NCBI GenBank assembly: GCA_963697355.1
Contig: CAVONV010000028.1
Location: 62,001 to 126,000 of the forward strand
Length of the DNA stretch: 64,000 nucleotides
Direction of reading: 5' to 3'
DNA from: CAVONV01 sp963697355
GTDB lineage: Bacteria; Acidobacteriota; Vicinamibacteria; Marinacidobacterales; DATDRI01
Positions 9,354-17,749 of this stretch are shown here, one piece after another. The translations under genes and the position numbers were made by a program. The notes beneath the pieces were generated by a model. It had not been told where the DNA came from. It saw only the letters and a program-made list of their open reading frames with translations, and did no database searches. Every line of letters starts with the position of its first letter. Position 1 is the stretch's first letter.

Positions 9354-9983
9354 CTACGTCGATTTGTATGACCCAAAAACCGCCTTGACCTCGAACGTCT
9401 CCTTGGAATTTTCGAGTACGAAAACACGGTAGCTTGCTCCGCCAGGGGCCACGCGAACCACGACAGGCCAACATCGCTTTGAACGCTCTCCGCTCTTTGA
9501 CCAATGGTGGCTTTCGTCGGTTCACGAAACTCGAGAATGAAAACGTCTCGAGGACCTGGATAGGCCCTTTCGGACAAAAGGCGCTCGAGGACGCTCGGTG
9601 CCGGGTGCGTCGGTGACCAAGCCGGGATGATATGGACGCAGGGCCGGAGGGTTGCGAGGAAGAAAGGACTCGCCGGGTCGATGGAACCATGGTGATTGAC
9701 CACGTGAACCTCGACGGGTCCCAACGCTTTGGCCACGGGCGTCTCCATGTTCTGCCATGACGGATGCCCGACGTTGGGAATCCCGCTCAAATCGCCGCCG
9801 TTGTAAGACAAACGTTGAATGGCCTTTGCCCGTACTGATGTGATGGATGTCGAGGACTCCATCCGACCACGGGGCGAGAGGTTGACCCATGAGGTCGTTA
9901 TCTGGTCCTTGGCTTCCAGCGGCCGCGTTCGAAGAAACGAATGCAGCTATCAATAGCGGAGCGAGTCGTCTTGTGATCCACAT
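9354..9983 (-). pseudogene. Metallo-beta-lactamase-fold hydrolase (ComEC-like) with internal deletion
   Basis: The two ends of a secreted MBL-fold protein are present without its centre. The N-terminus has a signal peptide (RLAPLLIAAFVSSNAAAGS) and DGVLDIHHISTGKGHSTFVL, normally followed by a zinc-binding HxHxDH region. Instead, in another frame, the sequence jumps near 9810 directly to SYNGGDLSGIPNVGHPSW, then VEVHVVNHHGSIDPASPFF and the C-terminal ILEFREPTKATIGQRAE. No HxHxDH motif exists anywhere in the gene. Roughly 150-200 residues appear to be missing, so a catalytic product is not expected. It is divergent from the histidine kinase gene. Confidence 0.75.
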
Positions 9984-10053
9984 AGCTGCTATTTTGGCAC
10001 GGGGATTCGCAAACGGCGAGATGACTTGATAAGTTTCTGAGGGACTGGCTAAA

Positions 10054-11427
10054 GTGACGTCTATGTGGAAGACATTCCTACGCTATTTCCTTCCTGATGA
10101 AGAGAGAAGGGACCCGCGGTTCAAGGAAGAGCTTGATCGTCTCTCCCTCTTCGGCCTTCGCATCGTTGCCGGCGTCGATATCGCCGCGCCCCTGTTTACA
10201 ATCGCCGTTGGCCTGGCCTGGGTCCCTGAGATGCAGCAGCACTTTCGTATCTCCGGCCCCATCGGAATTTTCATGCTTGGGATTGTGACGCTGGGCCTTT
10301 CATTCTGGGTTCCAGTAAGGCCGTTCGCGAGATGGATCGGTATTCTGAATGGCTTCTTAGTATTTGTGGCCATGGTCTATGCACAAGCAGATGCGGCCGA
10401 GCCAGTATTCGTTCTTTCCGGCAATGTCACCGTGATCATGCTAGTGGGGATTGCCACCCTACCGCTCCAACCACTTCACGCTCTCGCCCTTGGGCTCTCC
10501 ATGGCAGCGTTCCATCTTGCGGTGACCTCCCCGATGGGATTTGCCACAATTGAGCCGGGAAAGCTTCCCATGTTTGTTCTGAGCCTGTCACAAACCACGT
10601 TGACGGCGTGTGTCTTGACCGCCGTGGTCTACCATCAACGCGTTCGTGGATACCGGGCTCGCCGTGCCGCGCAACATGCGTTCGAAGAGCTCAAACAGGC
10701 ACAATCGCGCCTCTTGATCACCGCGAACGCAGCATCCCAGGGCCGCCTAGCGGCTGCCTTGAGCCACGAGCTCAATTCGCCCATCGGAGCGCTCTCGAGT
10801 TCGATTGAAACATTGGTTTCAGCTTGTGAAAAAATGGTATCCGATCTTCAAGCAACGGTTCGGTTGAAAGAAGTCATTGCGGGGGCTTCCGACTCGGCGC
10901 GCCAGTCCATAGAGCGTCTCACGAGGACCGTGGATCGAATGAAACAGTTGACCAACCTCGACCGTGCCGAGGAGCATTGGGTCGACCTCAATGAGCTATG
11001 GTCCGTATCGGTGAACCTTCTTCAAGGAGAACTGGATCCGAAAGCCAATGTTCTGCTGGAGTTGAAACCTCTCCCCCGGGTGAAGTGCAAGCCGCAACAG
11101 ATGAGTGCCGTCTTCGCCAACTTACTCAGGAACTCCGCTAGTTCCATGGACGAGAGGGGAACGATCCAAATAACGAGTCATCGGCGCGGCTCTGATGTGG
11201 TTCTGGAAGTGCGCGACGATGGGAGAGGCATTGCCCATGAACGCTTGGCACGCCTCTTCGATCCAACCTTTCGCGTAGAGGGGCAGCGCGTTTCCACGAC
11301 CAATTGGGGACTGTTCATATCCCGTAGCATCGTTGTAGAGCATGGGGGGCAACTCGAGATCGAGAGCACCGAGGGCCGGGGAACCACGGCGCGGATCTGC
11401 TTGCCGGTCGAGGATGCCTTGGCCTGA
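10054..11427 (+). CDS. Membrane sensor histidine kinase
   Basis: A 457-residue kinase with about six membrane segments in the first 200 residues, including GIFMLGIVTLGLSFWVPV and MFVLSLSQTTLTACVLTAVV. A short coiled coil leads into a HisKA domain, where LAAALSHELNSPIGALSSS carries the phospho-acceptor His at about residue 237. The HATPase domain has an N box (AVFANLLRNSASSM), a G1 box (VRDDGRGIAHERL) and a final G-rich strand (STEGRGTTARICLPV). The usual GLGL of the G2 box is replaced by NWGLFISRSIV, which keeps only part of the motif. No response regulator lies alongside. MTSMW at 10054 or MWKTF at 10063 could be the start. Confidence 0.92.
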   Translation: MTSMWKTFLRYFLPDEERRDPRFKEELDRLSLFGLRIVAGVDIAAPLFTIAVGLAWVPEMQQHFRISGPIGIFMLGIVTLGLSFWVPVRPFARWIGILNGFLVFVAMVYAQADAAEPVFVLSGNVTVIMLVGIATLPLQPLHALALGLSMAAFHLAVTSPMGFATIEPGKLPMFVLSLSQTTLTACVLTAVVYHQRVRGYRARRAAQHAFEELKQAQSRLLITANAASQGRLAAALSHELNSPIGALSSSIETLVSACEKMVSDLQATVRLKEVIAGASDSARQSIERLTRTVDRMKQLTNLDRAEEHWVDLNELWSVSVNLLQGELDPKANVLLELKPLPRVKCKPQQMSAVFANLLRNSASSMDERGTIQITSHRRGSDVVLEVRDDGRGIAHERLARLFDPTFRVEGQRVSTTNWGLFISRSIVVEHGGQLEIESTEGRGTTARICLPVEDALA

Positions 11428-11436
11428 ATGGTGGTC

Positions 11437-12528
11437 CTATTTCGTAAGCTTTACAGGGGTCTTGGTCACGGCACAAGAACGGCAGATGGACTCACCTTCT
11501 TCACCGGGTCGGTCCCAGGTTCGGCCGCGATGTGCCCGGCGAAGTCGGTGGAAGTTCGGACTGTCCCAGGCCTCTTTGACGCTCACTCCGGAACCTTGCT
11601 CATCGGGGACGACCGACCCGCCGTCGATCTCGAGGGTGAAACCCTGACAGCAAGGCATCGTGTGTTTGCCGTCCCACGTGATGACCATGCGTCGGAAGGG
11701 ATCGGAGCACTGAAACTCCTCAGCCGACATCTGATTCCATAGAGCGGCTTGCCACTGGTGCTCATTCCCGGCAGGAAAGTAGCACTCACTCACCGACATC
11801 CAGTCCACGCCCATCGACTCTTTCCAGAACTCCTCCATTCGCCCCGTGTCGACGTCTCGTCGATTGAGCTCTGTACGGACGACGGAAGCTCGGATGCGGC
11901 AATCGGGACTCCCCTTCCCTGCCGCACGGGCCGCCACAGCGGAGCGCACCGAGTGAAGAAGTATCTCCCAGTCGCCTCCGACCCGCTGACGCGGATAGGT
12001 TTCAGCGTCGCAGGCATCGACGGAGAACATGAGATCGGTGACGCCCGCTTGAACGATTTGTGCGAAGAGCTCGGGATTCTTTCTCGCACCACCGTTACCG
12101 TTGGTGTTCATCATGATGTCTGGAAAGCCGAGCTCGGATGCGGTACGGACGAAACGGACGATCTCTGGATGAAGCGACGGCTCTCCACGGTAGTTGAGCT
12201 TGATGGAACTGACGCCGATGTCGGCGCATTCTTGGATGAGCCGATCGTAGAGCGTGGGATCCATGTAACCACGGATGTAGGTGTGGTCGCGGAATCCCAG
12301 TGTGCGAATGTGCTCGTGCGTCCAGATCTGGCAGAACCCTTGGGGATCTTCTTCGGAGCTACCGCAACGAAGGTCGCAGACCGCGACCGACTCGAGATCC
12401 ACATGGACCGGATGATCGCTCTCGTCCAGCTCCTCGCCTCGACGATCCCACTCTTGTCGATAGGCCTGGTAGCGCTCACTCCGGCTAGGAGTGTCACCGA
12501 GCACGCGAAATGTCGGGTCTTTACTCAT
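11437..12528 (-). CDS. Radical SAM protein with SPASM-like C-terminus
   Basis: A 363-residue predicted iron-sulfur enzyme. The N-terminal cluster region reads VCDLRCGSSEEDPQGFCQIW, a CX3CX10C spacing instead of the usual CX3CX2C. Around it, VDLESVAVCDLRC, IKLNYRGEPSLHPEIVRFV and MMNTNGNG match the TIM-barrel features of radical SAM proteins that share a SPASM domain. Late cysteines (MPCCQGF and SICRSCAVTK) would bind an auxiliary cluster. The family includes peptide maturases and sugar or lipopolysaccharide modifiers. No precursor peptide or glycosyltransferase is next to it. The gene is convergent with the histidine kinase across 9 nt. Confidence 0.85.
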   Translation of the reverse strand: MSKDPTFRVLGDTPSRSERYQAYRQEWDRRGEELDESDHPVHVDLESVAVCDLRCGSSEEDPQGFCQIWTHEHIRTLGFRDHTYIRGYMDPTLYDRLIQECADIGVSSIKLNYRGEPSLHPEIVRFVRTASELGFPDIMMNTNGNGGARKNPELFAQIVQAGVTDLMFSVDACDAETYPRQRVGGDWEILLHSVRSAVAARAAGKGSPDCRIRASVVRTELNRRDVDTGRMEEFWKESMGVDWMSVSECYFPAGNEHQWQAALWNQMSAEEFQCSDPFRRMVITWDGKHTMPCCQGFTLEIDGGSVVPDEQGSGVSVKEAWDSPNFHRLRRAHRGRTWDRPGEEGESICRSCAVTKTPVKLTK

Positions 12529-12660
12529 ACGCCTTCATTCTAACGAGAAACTCCCCGCGGTGCGATAGTCGCTTTCGCGGCTTCCACTGGTGACTGTTCA
12601 CCGATAGTGCTCACCGCCTACTTCTTCACTGCCCACTGCCACTGTCCCCGCTATGCGGCT

Positions 12661-14305
12661 CTAATACCTCCACCAAGGTGTCGCCGTTCCCTCGGGTTTG
12701 TTGCGGAGAATGAACTCCGCCCACTGGCGGATCCGCCGCGCCTCGGTTCCCTTTTCTCTCCCGTATCCGTGACCCTTGCCGTCGCCAAATACGAAATAGC
12801 CCGGGTAGTGAGGATCCGACGTGGTCTTCATCCAGGCTTCTAGTTCCTTGACGGGAACGTTCAAATAGAAGTTGTCCATGTCGCCGCAGTAGACGTGAAT
12901 CTTGCCCACGAGCTTAGGGCCTAGCGTGGCCCAGTTCTTCTTGAGGTGATGGAGCAAATCGAAGTTTTCCTTCCAGTGTTGCGCCACTTGAGGATCGATA
13001 TTTCCCGAGAACTTGTCGAATAACGGCTTGAAGTAGCCGTCGATCGCCTATCGGTCCATGGACGGCGGACCAAATATCGAGCTGTTGTCCCGAGCGACCT
13101 TTCGTTCCGCTGACCAGCTCGAAGTGATTGCGCTGTTGGGAAGTGAGTCGGATACCACCGTCACTCTCTCGAGTGTTGGGCGTGGGAACCTGACGCCACT
13201 CGTGCTGCTTATAGAAAGCGTTCACGTCCTCATAGATGTTGATCCCTTCCACGTTCGTGAAGGTGACCGGGTCGGGGCTGTAGGAGAACGTCCCACCAAA
13301 GAAGTCCGGATGAAAGATCATCATGGCGAGAGACTCCCACCCACCGGTCGAGCCACCCGTGAGGATGCGGGCGTAGGGTTCTTTGATGATGCGAAACCGC
13401 TTCTCTACTTCGGGTATCAGTTCCTGCATGATGGCATCGCCGTAGGGGCCGACGTTGACGGAGTTCACCGAGTAGGACGTGTCGAAGTAGGGTGTGGGAT
13501 CCTGAAACGTGACCACCATCATTCGAGGGAATCCGTCCTTGATCCACTCCTGGTAGAACTCCTCCCCTTCTTTGAATCGCATGGGGTCTTGGAGAGAGAA
13601 GTGGCCCTGGTAGTAGACCACGGGGTACTCGATGGTCTCTTGGTCGTACCCTTTGGGGAGGAGCGCCGTGGCACCGAGATAGATGGGCCGACCCCAAAAC
13701 TCCGTGAGAATTTTGCTCTCGAACTTGAAGCGCTTCACCCATTCGGTGTCGGGTGCGATCTCGATGGGCGGAATCACGTTGGTGGCTTCCAACGAGAGGT
13801 TGTATCCCGCTTGTGGATCCAGATGAACCTGTTGAACGTCGCTCATGAGGTTTCCAGGTGAGCGATTGAAGTGCTGTCCTTCCCACTGGTCGTCGTGCAT
13901 CCACAAGACGTGACCGTCGGCGCGACGGAACTCGGAATAGATATTGACGAACGCCTGGACGTAGTAATCTCCTAGAGGTAGCTCGCGGAGCGAGGCCACG
14001 GGAGATCCCAAATCCGTTTCGTCGATAGTGGCTGTACTGCCTGGTGCCAACCTCTCGACGTCCCGCCCAAAAAAGGGCACACCTGTTCGGCCGATTTGAA
14101 GTCGAGGTTCCTTTTCGTTGGTGCGGGAGATCATCACGTACACCCGCCCGGTGATGGGCTCCGAGTGAGCGGAGGTCGGGAAGGAGATTTCGAAGCGATG
14201 CGTGGATACATCCTCTGCTACTGACGTAGGGATCAGGAAGAGCAGGGCTGTGATAGCGACACCCGCGGTGGACTTGACTGAGAGATAGGGAGATTGACGA
14301 GTCAT
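12661..14305 (-). CDS. Secreted esterase-D-like alpha/beta hydrolase, frameshifted
   Basis: A secreted hydrolase of about 547 residues. It has a signal peptide (AGVAITALLFLIPTSVA), an N-terminal beta-rich domain (HRFEISFPTSAHSEPITGRVYVMI) and an esterase D-like domain with PVVYYQGHFS. The nucleophile elbow is ILTGGSTGGWESLAM, and VYCGDMDNFYLN and GKGHGYG supply plausible acid and histidine residues. The frame breaks near 13045, and the last 108 residues continue in another frame, from YFKPLFDKFSGNIDPQVAQHWKEN to TATPWWRY. A single-base indel explains it, since both halves are family-like. Substrates are likely small esters or feruloyl-type groups; this is an inference. Confidence 0.82.
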
Positions 14306-14440
14306 AGAGTCGATTCCTTGCTTTCTTGTGGTTCAACGGCAGTGCCCATGGCCCTGTAATGATATAGATGCTTCAAGTTTGAAACCACTCTGGTCTCCCG
14401 CTCGTAAGCCTTAACGAACGAAACGAAACCCCTCCGCCTT

Positions 14441-14514
14441 TTGAAAATGGGGTTTTGCGACGTATAATTTATGAACATGACGTCATTTTTTACATTGTGA
14501 CGTCATGTTCATAA
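14441..14514 (+). promoter_or_regulatory. Promoter and 46-bp palindromic operator for the tetR-efflux operon
   Basis: TTGAAA (14441-14446) and TATAAT (14463-14468) with 16-bp spacing form a strong promoter. Immediately after the -10 box comes a perfect inverted repeat with 17-bp arms (14469-14485 and 14498-14514) and a 12-bp spacer. Each arm contains the 8-bp palindrome TGACGTCA. The position over the initiation region predicts repression, most likely by the TetR protein encoded 42 nt downstream. Confidence 0.85.
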
Positions 14515-14556
14515 GATATACACCGAGTATTCACATTCGAATGGGATATAGAGACC

Positions 14557-15204
14557 ATGGATGACAAGAAGCTCTCACGAAGAGAACGGGAGAAGCTGTG
14601 GCAGCGGCACGAGATGCTGGACGCGGCCCTCGAGCTCTTCTCGGAAAAGGGCTACCACAACGTCTCGATGCACGAGGTCGCTGAGCGCGCCGAATTCGCC
14701 ATCGGCACCCTCTACAAATTCTTCAAAAACAAAGAAGATTTGTACAGAGCTCTTGTGATGGAGAAATCGACGGAGATTTTCGACGCATTGAGCGCGCCGC
14801 TGTCAGAGGATGGCGATACCCAAGCCGTGCTGGAAAACTACCTCGAGAACCGGGCCAAGATATCGGCCGAAATCGCGCCTCTGTTACGGCTCCACATGGC
14901 CATTGCGCAAGGACTCCGCTTCAACGTCAATACCGAGGTTGAACAAGAGCATCGCAAACTTCACGAGCAGCACATCTCGACGCTTGCGGTGGTCATGAAA
15001 GAGGGGATTCGAAAGAAAGTGCTCCGCGAGTTGGATCCCATGACCATGGCCATAGCGCTCGATGGACTTGCGCGGTCCATCTTCATGTGTACCGCGAAGG
15101 ATCCGGAGCACTATCCTCAAGACAAAATAGCGCGCGTCGTGCTCGATCTTTTTCTGAGAGGCGGTTTGGCAGAATCCAAAGGCCGGTTGGCCAGTGCTTC
15201 CTGA
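14557..15204 (+). CDS. TetR/AcrR family transcriptional regulator
   Basis: A 215-residue repressor with a clear N-terminal TetR DNA-binding domain: MLDAALELFSEKGYHNVSMH, then VAERAEFAIGTLYKFFKNKE (residues about 20-62). The variable ligand domain follows. It heads an operon with a TolC protein, a periplasmic adaptor and an RND permease, the classic arrangement for a local efflux repressor released by its substrate. The palindromic operator at 14469-14514 is the predicted binding site. The ribosome site before ATG 14557 is weak. Confidence 0.94.
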   Translation: MDDKKLSRREREKLWQRHEMLDAALELFSEKGYHNVSMHEVAERAEFAIGTLYKFFKNKEDLYRALVMEKSTEIFDALSAPLSEDGDTQAVLENYLENRAKISAEIAPLLRLHMAIAQGLRFNVNTEVEQEHRKLHEQHISTLAVVMKEGIRKKVLRELDPMTMAIALDGLARSIFMCTAKDPEHYPQDKIARVVLDLFLRGGLAESKGRLASAS

Positions 15205-15214
15205 GGCAGATACC

Positions 15215-16669
15215 GTGAATAAGACAATCAGCATCGTACTCCTGCTACTCACAACCTTGATGTCGAGCGCTATGGGCTCTCCCAACAGATCGCAAGACAT
15301 TCCCAAGGAGATGCTCACGCTCACCACGGCGGTCGAATATGCCTTGGCGGCCAACCCGAGAGCTCTCAAAGCCCGGGAACAGATCAACGAGTTCGACCAA
15401 TTGATCCGGCAAGCGCGAAGCGAAGCTTTGCCCCGATTGAACGGTGTCTTGGGGATCAATCAAACCAGGGATCCGGGCCTCCGTAACAGCCCATTTTTTT
15501 CCCGAATCCTCGAAGGGGGAGAAGGCGGAGAAGGGGGAGGGATACCTCCCGAGGCGTTACTCCCCTTCAAGTTCAACAATTTTGTTTGGCAGTTCGATGT
15601 CCGGCAGCCTATCTACACGTTCGGCCGTGTGTCCAACGCACTGAAAGGAGCTCGCAAAGAGGTTGAAGGCGTTCTCTTGGACGTACGTGAAATCGAGAAC
15701 CAACTGTCCTTTGACGTCGCTCGTGCATGCTATGGGTACCTGTTGGCCAAGCAGCAACTGGTGGTGCTCCAATCGGAGCGGGCGGCTCGAGAGCGCCAGC
15801 TCGAGCATGTCCAGGCTCGGTTCGATTTGGAAGATGCCACCCGCCTCGATCTTCTTCAAGCTCAGGTCTCGCTGTCCAATCTTCGGCCGCAGATCCTAGC
15901 GGCCGAGAACGATCTTGCGATCGCCGTGGCGGTCGTCAACGATGCGTTGGGGCGACCTGTAGACACGCCATTTGACATCACCTTGCCGCTCGTCGCTCCG
16001 GCTGTGATACCCGAGGTCGACGGGCCTCGAGAGCTCCTCCTCGTTGCCAACGAGCATCGTCCGGAGCTCCTTCGCTTTGCTATCGATCGCAACGTCCTGG
16101 ATGCTCGCGTGGGGGTCACACAATCCAATTTGCTGCCTGAAATCAGTGCGACGGCGACCTTTGGTATCAATACGTTCAATTTCGACAACCTCAAGGATTG
16201 GAGCCTCCATACCTGGTCCGTCGGCGCTCGATTGGACTGGACGATTTTCGATGGCTTGAGCACCAACGCTGAAATCGCGGCCCTTCGTTCGCAAGTGTCG
16301 CAGAGCAACTTCGAAGAGGGATCCTTTCGCTCCGAGCTTGCCATGGAGCTCGAGAGGGCTACGGGAACTTGGGTCCGTGTCCTCGAGGCCATCGAAGTGG
16401 CGCAATCCGCCGTCGAGCTGTCCAATGAAGCGCAACGCGTTGCGGAAGAGAACTTCCAGTATGGAGCGGCCACGACATTGGATCTCCTCGAGGCGGCGCG
16501 TGCCTTACGAGAGGCGGAGTTTACTTTGGCGTCAGCCGTTCATGAAGCACTGGTCACATTAGCCGAGCTCAAATACCTCATAGGTTATCGGGCCGATGCT
16601 CCCGATTCCGTGTTGTCGGCTTCAGGTTCGACGGAGCAGCCGGATGCTGCAGTTGGGGAACTTCAATGA
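15215..16669 (+). CDS. TolC-family outer-membrane efflux channel
   Basis: A 484-residue outer-membrane factor. GTG at 15215 gives a proper signal peptide (MNKTISIVLLLLTTLMSSAM) and is preferred to the upstream GTG at 15194 inside tetR. The mature part has two TolC repeats with long alpha-helical hairpins: LTLTTAVEYALAANPRALKAREQI opens the first, and LLLVANEHRPELLRFAIDRNVLDA and TTLDLLEAARALREAEFTLA belong to the second. A glycine-rich insert (GGEGGEGGGI) near residue 105 lies at the periplasmic or beta-barrel junction. It forms the exit duct for the RND pump encoded downstream and overlaps the adaptor gene by 4 nt. Confidence 0.94.
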   Translation: MNKTISIVLLLLTTLMSSAMGSPNRSQDIPKEMLTLTTAVEYALAANPRALKAREQINEFDQLIRQARSEALPRLNGVLGINQTRDPGLRNSPFFSRILEGGEGGEGGGIPPEALLPFKFNNFVWQFDVRQPIYTFGRVSNALKGARKEVEGVLLDVREIENQLSFDVARACYGYLLAKQQLVVLQSERAARERQLEHVQARFDLEDATRLDLLQAQVSLSNLRPQILAAENDLAIAVAVVNDALGRPVDTPFDITLPLVAPAVIPEVDGPRELLLVANEHRPELLRFAIDRNVLDARVGVTQSNLLPEISATATFGINTFNFDNLKDWSLHTWSVGARLDWTIFDGLSTNAEIAALRSQVSQSNFEEGSFRSELAMELERATGTWVRVLEAIEVAQSAVELSNEAQRVAEENFQYGAATTLDLLEAARALREAEFTLASAVHEALVTLAELKYLIGYRADAPDSVLSASGSTEQPDAAVGELQ

Positions 16670-17745
16670 GATCGAGATCAAAATCCGAGAAAAGAAGAAC
16701 GCACTTGGGCTGGATTGTAATGATGGTCATCTTGTCGGTGGCCGGATGCAGTTCTCAGCCTGCCGACGAGGAGCCGGTGGGCAATGGCGATTATGAGCCA
16801 CCTCCCATCAACGTGTCGATTGTCGAGCTCGAAGCTACGGAATTGACAGAGCGGATCGTTTTGACCGGCCGCATCGAGCCGTGGGTCGAAGTCGAGGTGT
16901 CCACCGAGCTGGGGGGAACCGTCCAGGAGATCGGTTTCGAGAAAGGCCAACGCATCAAGAAGGGCCAGGTGCTTGCCCGTATCGGTACGGACCTGCTACA
17001 GGTTCAGCTCCAGGAGGCGGAAGCCTCACTCGAGGAAGCAGAAGCCAACTTCAATCGGGCCAAGGAGCTTTTTGCCAGGCAAGCGGTACCGAGGCAGGAG
17101 CTCGTCACTTATACCTCCCGGTACCACGCAGCCCAAGCTCGTTTAGACCTGGCCAAGCTTCGCCTCGAACGCTCTGTCATCGACGCTCCGATCTCGGGAT
17201 TGGCGATCAGCCGGCACGTCGACGTTGGCGAAGTGGCCACCCCAGGGACGAGGATCACCACGATCCATCAGGTCGACCGGCTCAAAGCAACGGTCGGTAT
17301 TCCCGAGAATGATCTTTCGTATTTCAAAGTCGGTGGTGAAGCCACGCTCGAAGTGGATGCTTATCCCGATCGTGTGTTCGAGGGAAAAATCCACTTCTTG
17401 GGGCTTGCTTCGAGCGATAAGAACCGGACTTTTCCCTCAGAGATCGCCATCACTAATGCCGGCAACGATCTCCGGCCGGGGATGATTGCGAGAGTGTCTC
17501 TCGTGAAGCGTCGCTACGAGAGTGCTCTCGTCGTGCCCCGGGATGCACTCATCGAGCGCGACCAAGGCAGTGTCGCGTTTGTCAACAACAACAATCGCGC
17601 CCAAGAACGGAATGTCGTTCTGGGACCGAGCGAGGGAAACCAAGTCGTGGTGCTGGAAGGCCTTTCTGCGGGTGAGTCCCTCATCGTTAGCGGACACCGC
17701 AATCTCGTCGATGGAAATCCAATCCGAGTCGTAAAACAGGATTAG
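16666..17745 (+). CDS. RND efflux periplasmic adaptor lipoprotein
   Basis: A 359-residue membrane fusion protein anchored as a lipoprotein: WIVMMVILSVAGC contains the lipobox, with cysteine at about residue 28. The lipoyl domain halves are VEVSTELGGTVQEIGFEKGQ and LERSVIDAPISGLAISRHVD, separated by a short alpha-hairpin with ANFNRAKELFARQAVPRQEL. The beta-barrel and membrane-proximal domains follow, including IPENDLSYFKVGGEATLEVD and VPRDALIERDQGSVAFV. It connects the RND permease to the TolC channel. The ATG overlaps the tolC-like stop as ATGA, and the permease gene starts 4 nt after its stop. Confidence 0.94.
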   Translation: MRSRSKSEKRRTHLGWIVMMVILSVAGCSSQPADEEPVGNGDYEPPPINVSIVELEATELTERIVLTGRIEPWVEVEVSTELGGTVQEIGFEKGQRIKKGQVLARIGTDLLQVQLQEAEASLEEAEANFNRAKELFARQAVPRQELVTYTSRYHAAQARLDLAKLRLERSVIDAPISGLAISRHVDVGEVATPGTRITTIHQVDRLKATVGIPENDLSYFKVGGEATLEVDAYPDRVFEGKIHFLGLASSDKNRTFPSEIAITNAGNDLRPGMIARVSLVKRRYESALVVPRDALIERDQGSVAFVNNNNRAQERNVVLGPSEGNQVVVLEGLSAGESLIVSGHRNLVDGNPIRVVKQD

Positions 17746-17749
17746 AGCC

